Assembly: GCF_015062905.1 (NCBI RefSeq)
Contig: NZ_SUTK01000003.1
Span: 1 to 64,000, forward strand
Source of the DNA: Methanobrevibacter thaueri
Lineage (GTDB): Archaea; Methanobacteriota; Methanobacteria; Methanobacteriales; Methanobacteriaceae
Direction of reading: 5' to 3'
DNA: 64,000 nucleotides
The number at the start of each line of letters is the position of its first letter. Within the stretch, counting starts at the first letter, position 1. Positions 54,489 through 62,187 of the stretch are shown piece by piece. The position numbers and the translations under genes are program-made. The notes beneath the pieces are model-generated. The model saw nothing but the letters and a program-made list of their open reading frames with translations. It was not told the origin of the DNA and made no database searches.

Positions 54489-55157
54489 ATGCGTTGTCCT
54501 AACTGTGATAGTGAAAATAATGATTCCGCAAAATTTTGTAAAAAATGTGGAACTCCCTTGAAAAAAGAACTGAGTCATGAAAACATGATTAACTCTATGA
54601 ACAATAAATCAGGAAAAGATGATACTACCAAATACCTAATTGTTGCATTGGCAATTGTTGCAATTGTTCTTGCAGGTGCTTTTGTCTATATTTATGGATT
54701 TGGTTCACATCAAAGTAATGATTCCCAACCTCAACAAATTCAAAGTGCTGATGATGACAGCGAACCAGTTCAGGCCGAAAGCTCTTCTTCATCACAAGCT
54801 TCACAAGCTTCTAAAAGCACTCCAAAAACCACTTCCATGTCCATACGGGGTGGAAGCTTTACAACTGGCGGGGAACTGGAGGACAAGACTTATGCTTCTA
54901 TTGATGTAGGTTCACAGCATGCCGGTGAGAAAGTTATTTTGCAAATCTTTTATTCACGTGACGGATCCACTTTAAACAATGGTAATATGGTTCCGGTAAC
55001 CGTGGATTCAAGCGGACATCTTGAAGTATCTAGTGCAGATGCATACAAATATTTCCCTGACTTTGCTGAAATTAATTTATACGACGAATCAGGCAGCAAA
55101 TTACTTGATACAAAAAGTGTAAGCTTAAGTCCGGAAGCAGGTACTCAAACATTCTAA
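54489..55157 (+). CDS. Zinc-ribbon membrane protein with Ser/Gln-rich linker
   Basis: Residues 1-25 form a zinc ribbon (CPNC and CKKC). A membrane helix spans about 50-72, then a Ser/Gln/Ala-rich flexible linker (about 75-115) leads to a ~105-residue beta-rich outer domain. The layout resembles the protein at 26155, although the outer domains differ. Function unknown; it may sense or anchor at the cell surface. AGGTGATAG precedes the ATG. The 276-bp spacer upstream is very AT-rich, with no ORF seen. Confidence 0.7.
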   Translation: MRCPNCDSENNDSAKFCKKCGTPLKKELSHENMINSMNNKSGKDDTTKYLIVALAIVAIVLAGAFVYIYGFGSHQSNDSQPQQIQSADDDSEPVQAESSSSSQASQASKSTPKTTSMSIRGGSFTTGGELEDKTYASIDVGSQHAGEKVILQIFYSRDGSTLNNGNMVPVTVDSSGHLEVSSADAYKYFPDFAEINLYDESGSKLLDTKSVSLSPEAGTQTF

Positions 55158-55269
55158 TTGAGTACTGATTTTTTCTTTTTTTTGGATTAGTATTAATCCT
55201 TTGATTTCTATTAAAAATAATGCATATTTATATAATTTTTTTATTAAATATTAATATGGAGATGATTAT

Positions 55270-56592
55270 ATGAATATAACTATAATAGGAACCGGTTATG
55301 TGGGCCTTGTAACCGGCGCTTGCTTTTCAAAAATGGGAAATAAAGTTTATTGTGTTGATACTGATAGTGAAAAAATTGAAGGCCTTAAGAATAATGTTAT
55401 ACCTATTTTCGAACCTCAATTAAATGAAATCGTTAAAACTTCACATGATAGAGGGGATCTAGTTTTTACCACTAACATTAGGGATGCGTTGGATAATACG
55501 GATATTATCTTTATAGCTGTAGGCACTCCTATGAAAGATGATGGAAGCGCAAATTTGGACTATATTTTTGAAGCTGCAAGGAATATTGGAAACAGCTTGT
55601 CGCATGATTCCTTAATAGTGATTAAGTCCACAGTTCCTGTAGGAACTGCATTTGAAGTAAAAAAGGAAATAGAGGATATTCTATCTGAAAACAATTCAAA
55701 TGTTAAAATTGATATTGCATCCAATCCAGAGTTTTTAAAGGAAGGCAGTGCGGTTAATGATTGTTTGCGTCCGGATAGGATAGTATTGGGTGCTGAAAAG
55801 GACGAAGTATTTGAAACTTTAAAAGATTTATATTCATCTTTCGTCTTTAATCATGACCGATTTATTTTAATGGATATTAAAAGCTCTGAAATGACCAAGT
55901 ATGTTGCAAATGCAATGCTTGCAACTAAAATATCATTCATGAATGAAATTGCGAATATCTGTGAAGTTACCGGAGCCAATATTAAAAATGTGCGTTTGGG
56001 AATTGGGTCTGATAAACGTATAGGCTATGATTTTATTTATGCCGGATGCGGTTATGGAGGAAGTTGCTTTCCAAAGGATGTTCAGGCTTTGATTAATACC
56101 GCCCAGCAAAACGGTTATGACCCTAAAATTTTATCCAATGTTGAAGAGGTCAATAATCATCAAAAGAAGGTCTTGGTGAATAAGGTGGTCAGTAGGTTTG
56201 GAGATGATTTAAGTGGCCTTACCTTTGCAATTTGGGGTCTTTCATTCAAGCCATACACAAATGATGTTCGTGAAGCTACATCACTTACTGTAATCTCATC
56301 ACTCATTGATAAAGGTGCAAAGATTAAGGCATATGATTCAAAAGCAATCGAGGAATTTAAAAAGTTCATTGATGACAAATATTTGGATTCTATTGAATTT
56401 GCAGACAGCAGATATTCAGCTTTGGACGGTTGTGAAGCATTGATATTGATCACTGAATGGAAGGAATTCAGAAATCCTGATTTTAATCTTCTTGCAGATA
56501 AGCTGAATAAAAAGATAATATTTGATGGAAGAAATATTTATAATCCAAAAATAAGAAACATTGGATTTGAATTATATCAAATTGGATGTTAA
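55270..56592 (+). CDS. UDP-glucose 6-dehydrogenase / nucleotide-sugar dehydrogenase
   Basis: This NAD-dependent enzyme oxidises a UDP-hexose (or GDP-mannose) to the uronic acid in two steps. The 440-residue protein has the N-terminal Rossmann TIIGTGYVGLVTGAC, VGTPMKDDGSANL, SNPEFLKEGSAV and catalytic GCGYGGSCFPKD (Cys near 260). The substrate is likely UDP-glucose or a UDP-N-acetylhexosamine; sequence reading does not settle it. It would supply uronic acid for the surface polymer made by its neighbours. A good TATA box lies about 40-60 nt upstream. Confidence 0.9.
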   Translation: MNITIIGTGYVGLVTGACFSKMGNKVYCVDTDSEKIEGLKNNVIPIFEPQLNEIVKTSHDRGDLVFTTNIRDALDNTDIIFIAVGTPMKDDGSANLDYIFEAARNIGNSLSHDSLIVIKSTVPVGTAFEVKKEIEDILSENNSNVKIDIASNPEFLKEGSAVNDCLRPDRIVLGAEKDEVFETLKDLYSSFVFNHDRFILMDIKSSEMTKYVANAMLATKISFMNEIANICEVTGANIKNVRLGIGSDKRIGYDFIYAGCGYGGSCFPKDVQALINTAQQNGYDPKILSNVEEVNNHQKKVLVNKVVSRFGDDLSGLTFAIWGLSFKPYTNDVREATSLTVISSLIDKGAKIKAYDSKAIEEFKKFIDDKYLDSIEFADSRYSALDGCEALILITEWKEFRNPDFNLLADKLNKKIIFDGRNIYNPKIRNIGFELYQIGC

Positions 56593-56664
56593 GAGTTTTA
56601 ATCCTGTTTTAACACTCATTAACCCTTTCAAACTATGACTTTATCGAAAAATTGAGGTCAATAT

Positions 56665-57714
56665 ATGGTATTAAAAAAGGAGAGAATATTTTATTTAGAT
56701 GAAATAAGGGCACTAGCCATCATTTTTGTTATCTTTATTCATGTAAGCAAATGGTTTGCATGGGCGGAGACTCCAAATACTTTGTATTGTAATTTCTCTT
56801 CTTCTTTTGCAGTATTGGGTGATTTGGGAGTTCCATTATTTTTCATGATTAGTGGGGCATTATTATTGGATAGGGACTATGAATTTAAATCATTTTTTAA
56901 ACGCAGATTCAGTAGAATATTTGTTCCGTTTGTTTTCTGGATGGCTGTGGTCATACTTTTTAAAGTGTTCCTAATGGACCATGCTTATGGTTTTGATGAT
57001 ATCATGAACATCATATTTAAAGAGGGATATGTTTGGTTCATTTGGACATTGGCAGGATTATATTTGTTTATTCCTGTCTTAAGTCCTTTCATTAAAAAGT
57101 TTAAGTTTAAAGGTGCCGAATATTTCTTAATAATTTGGATTATTACATTTTTCTCTAATGTATTTCACTTTATACCTCCTAAAATTAATTTAACATATTT
57201 TTCAGGATTTTTAGGTTATTTTGTATTGGGTTGGTATTTATCAAATAAGGAATTTAAATGGTCTGATAAAGCAATGATTGCAATAAGCAGTATAATGTTT
57301 TTGGTCTTTACAGGCATACATTTATATGTGATTCTATATTCAATTGATTTAGGAAATTTCTATTTGACTCCAATTCCTGTATTCCAGGCTTCTGGATTAT
57401 ATTTATTTTTAAGATATTCCGCTAAAATTGCCGAATCCGGAGAGGGTTCATTAATTTCGAAAATATATTTTGGAATTAAATATTCCAAATTAGGAAAATT
57501 AATTTTATCTTTAAGCCTTTGCAGCTATGGAATCTACCTAACTCATTATCTTTTTATTTGGGGTTTTCAGATTTTAGATGAAACCTATAACCTATTTTTG
57601 AGAAATCCTTTTAAATGGATTCCATTCATGATTTTAGTAGTTCTCATGGGGTCATGGGCTTTGATTTGGATTTTCAGTAAAATACCTTCTCTAAAAAAGT
57701 TCAGTGGAACATAA
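56665..57714 (+). CDS. Acyltransferase 3 family membrane protein
   Basis: A 349-residue polytopic O-acyltransferase with FYLDEIRALAIIFVIFIHV, FFMISGALLLDRDYE and SLCSYGIYLTHYLF. It is a clear paralogue of the protein at 39931; both share WFIWTLAGLYLF-like middles and the ending SKIPSLKKFSGT. GAGGTCAAT lies before the ATG. It likely acetylates the product of the flanking glycosyltransferases. Confidence 0.86.
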   Translation: MVLKKERIFYLDEIRALAIIFVIFIHVSKWFAWAETPNTLYCNFSSSFAVLGDLGVPLFFMISGALLLDRDYEFKSFFKRRFSRIFVPFVFWMAVVILFKVFLMDHAYGFDDIMNIIFKEGYVWFIWTLAGLYLFIPVLSPFIKKFKFKGAEYFLIIWIITFFSNVFHFIPPKINLTYFSGFLGYFVLGWYLSNKEFKWSDKAMIAISSIMFLVFTGIHLYVILYSIDLGNFYLTPIPVFQASGLYLFLRYSAKIAESGEGSLISKIYFGIKYSKLGKLILSLSLCSYGIYLTHYLFIWGFQILDETYNLFLRNPFKWIPFMILVVLMGSWALIWIFSKIPSLKKFSGT

Positions 57715-57823
57715 TTATGATGTTTCTAAGTAATTATGCATAAGTTTTAATTATGTTAAATATATAACTATTATATATACTATTTAAATATAGGAATTAA
57801 TCATATTTTTAGAGGGGTTAATT

Positions 57824-58909
57824 TTGGCTAAAGTGTCTATTATCATTCCTATTTTCAATGTCGAACGCTACATTAATGAGTGCATTGATAGTGTAATTAA
57901 TCAAACATTAACTGATATTGAGATTATCTGCATTGATGATGGTTCTACTGATAATTCGCTAAATTTAGTCAAGGAATACTCAGATTCAAGGATAAAAATA
58001 ATCTCACAAGAGAATAAAGGGCTGGCGGCATCAAGAAACGTTGGAATTGAACATGCAAATGGTGAATATATTACTTTTTTGGACTCTGATGATTATTTAA
58101 GACTTGATGCATTGGAGAAACTTTATGCAGTTTGTCAAGAAAATTCACTGGACATTGCAATAACTAAAATAATTAACTTTTATGATGATAATAGGGAAGA
58201 GTACAGTGACGATTACTTTGATATGAAATTCCTAAAAGATGCCTGCGGAGATAATGTGTTTAGCTACAGGGATGTTTATGATTCGGTCTTAAATATTTCC
58301 GTAACCGGTCCGGCAAAATTATTCAGAAGAGATTTTATTAAAGACATCAAATATCATGAAAATCTGATTTTCGAAGACAATCCATTTTTTGTTGAAGCAA
58401 TATTTAAGGCGGAAAGGGTTTATTTTTATGATGAGTATATGTATTGGAGGAGAATTCGCAAGAATTCAATTACCCAATCCAATTTTTCAAATTTCCCGGA
58501 TTTAATTGAAATATATAATATTATATATGATTTACTTAAAGATCTGGAAGTTTATGAAGATTTTAAAGATAAGATTTTTAAAAAGAAATTCACTAACATT
58601 TATACCAGGTTTGTTGAAGTAACTGATGAATATAAACCGGACTTTTTTGAAAAAATTCAAGAGGATTTCCCAAAATCCCTTATGGATTTGGAAAAGGATG
58701 AGGATTTTGGCAAATTCAATCCTAGAGCAAAATTTATTCTTTATACAGGCATTAATTCAAAAACTTATCAGGAATTTGAATCAGCTGTTAAGGAATATGA
58801 CTTAAAAAAGAAAAAACGGAAAAAATCTAAAAAGAAGCCAAATATTTTTAAAAGAGTTTATAATAAATTTTTGAAATATATTAGGAAAATGCTTCATTTC
58901 CCACGATAA
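57824..58909 (+). CDS. GT2 family glycosyltransferase (TTG start)
   Basis: The 361-residue GT-A enzyme has SIIIPIFNVERYI, IDDGSTDNS, AASRNVGI, TFLDSDDYL and FEDNPFFVE (ED base). The start is TTG at 57824, with a strong AGAGGGG 6 nt upstream and the family's usual first residues, so no ATG is needed. The C-terminus is strongly basic (KKKKRKKSKKK), as in other cluster members, perhaps for membrane contact. Closely related to the protein at 58992. Confidence 0.88.
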   Translation: MAKVSIIIPIFNVERYINECIDSVINQTLTDIEIICIDDGSTDNSLNLVKEYSDSRIKIISQENKGLAASRNVGIEHANGEYITFLDSDDYLRLDALEKLYAVCQENSLDIAITKIINFYDDNREEYSDDYFDMKFLKDACGDNVFSYRDVYDSVLNISVTGPAKLFRRDFIKDIKYHENLIFEDNPFFVEAIFKAERVYFYDEYMYWRRIRKNSITQSNFSNFPDLIEIYNIIYDLLKDLEVYEDFKDKIFKKKFTNIYTRFVEVTDEYKPDFFEKIQEDFPKSLMDLEKDEDFGKFNPRAKFILYTGINSKTYQEFESAVKEYDLKKKKRKKSKKKPNIFKRVYNKFLKYIRKMLHFPR

Positions 58910-58991
58910 GCTAGTAGATTATAGAAATGCATCTTGTGAAAAAAAGTTAAAATGTCAATAGGGCGCTAAAAAACATTTAAAAAGGGTTAGT

Positions 58992-60167
58992 ATGGTAAAA
59001 ATTTCAGTAATTATTCCAGTATACAATGTTGAAGATTACTTAAAAGAGTGTATTAATAGTGTTGTTAGTCAAAGCCTAAAAGATATTGAAATAATATGCA
59101 TCAACGACGGTTCAACCGATAATTCGTTGAATATACTAAATTCCTATGATGATAAACGTATTAGAATAATCGATCAGGAAAATAAAGGTCTTGCGGCATC
59201 AAGGAATATAGGTTTGGATGCAGCAGTTGGGGAATATGTTTGCTTTTTAGATTCTGACGATTATCTGGAAACATCTGCACTTCAAGAATTGTATGAAATC
59301 GCCCAAAGCAACTCTACTGATTTTGTAGTATTTAAATTAATAAATTTTGACGATAAAACCAGGGAAAAAATAATAGATGATTATTATGAAAATCTCATTT
59401 TAAAAGAAAAAGCGGATGGGAAGGTATTCAATCCTGTTGATGACATTGGGGAAAATCTTTTAGGGTTGTCAGTCACCGCACCTGGAAACTTATTTAAAAA
59501 TGAATTTATTGGGGATATGAGATTTCCTGAAGGTTTGATTTTTGAAGACAACCTGTTTTATACAGAAGCTCTGCTTAAAGCCAAAAGAGTCTATTTTTAT
59601 GATAAGCACTTATACTTCAGGCGTGTGAGGTCTGATTCGATTACCCAATCACATACTGAAAAATTTTCAGACTGGATAGATATATCTAAATTGATAGTTG
59701 AATTAGCGAAAAAATATGGCTGCTATGAAAAGTTAAAAGATCAGTTGTATAAAAAAAGAATTGTAGATTCGTACTATCTGTTTACCCACGTAAAAGAGGA
59801 AGAAAAGGAGGAATTCTTTCAAAAGATTAAGGCCGATTTTAACGATTCGAGAGAAAAATATGAAAATGATGAGGATTTCAAGAATCTCCCTTTCTATGTA
59901 CGTTTAATGTTTAAATCCGCATTATACTGTGAAAACCATATTGAATATGAATCCATTAACCTAAGGCATAAGTTAAGAAAACGGCAGACCAAGATAAACA
60001 ATAAAATTTTCAGATTAGAATATGAAATTGATGTACTTAAAAATGATAATACAGAATTGAAAAAAGAAATATCGAAGTATAAGAAGCAAAATAATGCTAT
60101 TTTCAATTCTAGAAGCTGGAAAATGGTAAAACCGCTTAGCCAAATCAAAAATGTATTAAGAAGATGA
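58992..60167 (+). CDS. GT2 family glycosyltransferase with coiled-coil tail
   Basis: The 391-residue protein has SVIIPVYNVEDYL, INDGSTDNS, AASRNIGL, CFLDSDDYL and FEDNLFYTE. After the catalytic domain (~1-230) and helical region, a short coiled coil (about 330-375) leads to NSRSWKMVKPL. This is the S-x-SWK-type end common in bacterial polysaccharide glycosyltransferases. It is paired with the next gene (4-nt spacer). It is a paralogue of 57824. Confidence 0.88.
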   Translation: MVKISVIIPVYNVEDYLKECINSVVSQSLKDIEIICINDGSTDNSLNILNSYDDKRIRIIDQENKGLAASRNIGLDAAVGEYVCFLDSDDYLETSALQELYEIAQSNSTDFVVFKLINFDDKTREKIIDDYYENLILKEKADGKVFNPVDDIGENLLGLSVTAPGNLFKNEFIGDMRFPEGLIFEDNLFYTEALLKAKRVYFYDKHLYFRRVRSDSITQSHTEKFSDWIDISKLIVELAKKYGCYEKLKDQLYKKRIVDSYYLFTHVKEEEKEEFFQKIKADFNDSREKYENDEDFKNLPFYVRLMFKSALYCENHIEYESINLRHKLRKRQTKINNKIFRLEYEIDVLKNDNTELKKEISKYKKQNNAIFNSRSWKMVKPLSQIKNVLRR

Positions 60168-60171
60168 AAAA

Positions 60172-62073
60172 ATGACAAAAGTTTCTATAATATTGCCTGT
60201 TTACAATAGTGAAAAATACTTAAGGAATACTTTAAACTGTATTCTAACTCAAACATTAGAAGATTTTGAGTTGATATGCGTTAATGATGGTTCCACAGAC
60301 GGGTCCTTGGAAATCTTAAATGAATTTTCAAATATTGACTCACGGATTAAAGTCATTTCACAAAAAAACAGCGGTCCAGGCAGTGCCAGAAATGCCGGAT
60401 TAAATGAAAGTGATGGGGAATACATCTTTTTTATGGATTCCGATGATTATATCGCGCCTGATTTTCTGAAATTAACCTATGACAATATGACCTCTAATGA
60501 TTCAGACATTGCATTTTTTAAAATTGGCAGCCTCATTGACGATAAGAAAACGAATAGTGCGACATATTTTGAGTTTGATAAGATATTTCCGCGTGTGGAG
60601 TTTAACAATTTCACTTTTAACTATAAATCCGTTAAAATGTATGTGTTAAATGCATATTTTGCCCCATGGACCAAATTATATAAAAATGACTTCTTGAAAA
60701 GCTATGATGATTTTGTATTTGATGAAGACTTGCCTTTTGAAGACATACTTTTTCATGTTAAATCAATGCTGAGGTCATCAAGAATATCTTTTGTTCCAGA
60801 ATATCTGTACTATTATAGATTGGATAATGAAGATTCCGTTTCCTATGATTCCACATTACACGATTCCATATTTAAAGTGGTGGACAGGGTTAAGGATTTT
60901 CTGGTATCTGAAAATTATTATGATAGATTCAAAAATGAATATGAACTGTTTAGGATAGCTCAAATAATAAGACATATTCCTCAAAATCCCGATGAGGAGT
61001 ACTATAAAAAGGCAAAATCATATTTGGATGGAATAAACTCTGATAAAAATCCATTGGTTTCAAAGCACATTAAAAGAAGATGGGATGCATTTTCCAATGC
61101 CTCAAATCCTTATGTTTATGAAATTAATCGAGAAATTCCATTGTTGCATGAAAGACATTCGGAATTGAAGCAGGAAAAACAAAAATTAAAAAAACAGAAA
61201 AAGAAATATATTCGCCAACTTGAAAATCAGAAGAACATTCAAAAAGAGATATATTCTACTAGAATCTGGAAGCTTATTAAAATAGCCAAAACAATAAGGG
61301 CATTATTCTCAAATAACAGCGCTGATCTCGAGATAAATGTAAATGAAGAGGAATTAACCGAAAATTTAAATGAATACAAAAAGATTTATCCTCCTAAAGA
61401 ATGTCCGATTTGTGGGCATGTGGGAATCGACTTTAGGCCTTATCCTCAAATAGTTCACAGGGAAGTGGAATGCCCTAACTGTTTAAGCCATGAAAGGCAC
61501 AGGGCTCTATGGCTGTATTTCCGGCAGAACAATCACATATTAAAGAATGGCAACAGGGTTCTTCATTTTGCTCCAGAGGAACAATTCAGAAAATTATTCT
61601 CCGAATGCGATATAGAATATCATCCTGTTGATGTCAGTGATGAAAAATGGCATATTGAAGAGATAGTTGATGTTCAGGATATTCCATATGAAGACAATTA
61701 TTTTGATTTGATTTATTGTTCACATGTCCTGGAACATGTTCCTGATGATAAAAAGGCATTAAGCGAACTTTACCGTGTTCTAAAGCCCGGAGGAACTGCA
61801 TTAATATTGGTTCCAATCAATGGAATCGCTTTCGAACTTCCTCACAATTATGAGAAGACACTTGAAGATGCGAAATACAATACTCCTGAACTGAGAGAAA
61901 AACATTACGGCCAATTTGATCATGTAAGGCTTTATGGAACAGATTTTAAAGACAGGTTAATGGAATCAGGTTTTGATATAAAATCTGACGATTTTATTAA
62001 AAATTTAGGTCATGAAACGGTTGAGCGATATGCCCTGATAAAAGATGAAAACATATTTGAATGCACTAAATAG
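60172..62073 (+). CDS. GT2 glycosyltransferase fused to SAM-dependent methyltransferase
   Basis: A 633-residue bifunctional protein. The N-terminal GT2 domain (SIILPVYNSEKYL, VNDGSTDGS, SARNAGL, FFMDSDDYI, FEDI) is followed by a coiled coil near 330-370 and STRIWKLIK. The C-terminal 230 residues hold a zinc-type CPICGH...CPNCLSHERHR module and a methyltransferase with FAPEEQF, DLIYCSHVLEHVPDD and LKPGGTALILVPI. It could add a sugar and methylate it, for example to cap the chain and set polymer length. That role is inferred from the fusion. Confidence 0.87.
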   Translation: MTKVSIILPVYNSEKYLRNTLNCILTQTLEDFELICVNDGSTDGSLEILNEFSNIDSRIKVISQKNSGPGSARNAGLNESDGEYIFFMDSDDYIAPDFLKLTYDNMTSNDSDIAFFKIGSLIDDKKTNSATYFEFDKIFPRVEFNNFTFNYKSVKMYVLNAYFAPWTKLYKNDFLKSYDDFVFDEDLPFEDILFHVKSMLRSSRISFVPEYLYYYRLDNEDSVSYDSTLHDSIFKVVDRVKDFLVSENYYDRFKNEYELFRIAQIIRHIPQNPDEEYYKKAKSYLDGINSDKNPLVSKHIKRRWDAFSNASNPYVYEINREIPLLHERHSELKQEKQKLKKQKKKYIRQLENQKNIQKEIYSTRIWKLIKIAKTIRALFSNNSADLEINVNEEELTENLNEYKKIYPPKECPICGHVGIDFRPYPQIVHREVECPNCLSHERHRALWLYFRQNNHILKNGNRVLHFAPEEQFRKLFSECDIEYHPVDVSDEKWHIEEIVDVQDIPYEDNYFDLIYCSHVLEHVPDDKKALSELYRVLKPGGTALILVPINGIAFELPHNYEKTLEDAKYNTPELREKHYGQFDHVRLYGTDFKDRLMESGFDIKSDDFIKNLGHETVERYALIKDENIFECTK

Positions 62074-62187
62074 TTTATTTTTTATAAATCTAAGAAATAT
62101 TTATATTTATTATTAATGTAATATATTAATATCATAAATTTTCTTTTAAAAATATTAGTAGAGGATAACAGTCTTTTGAGGATTAAC

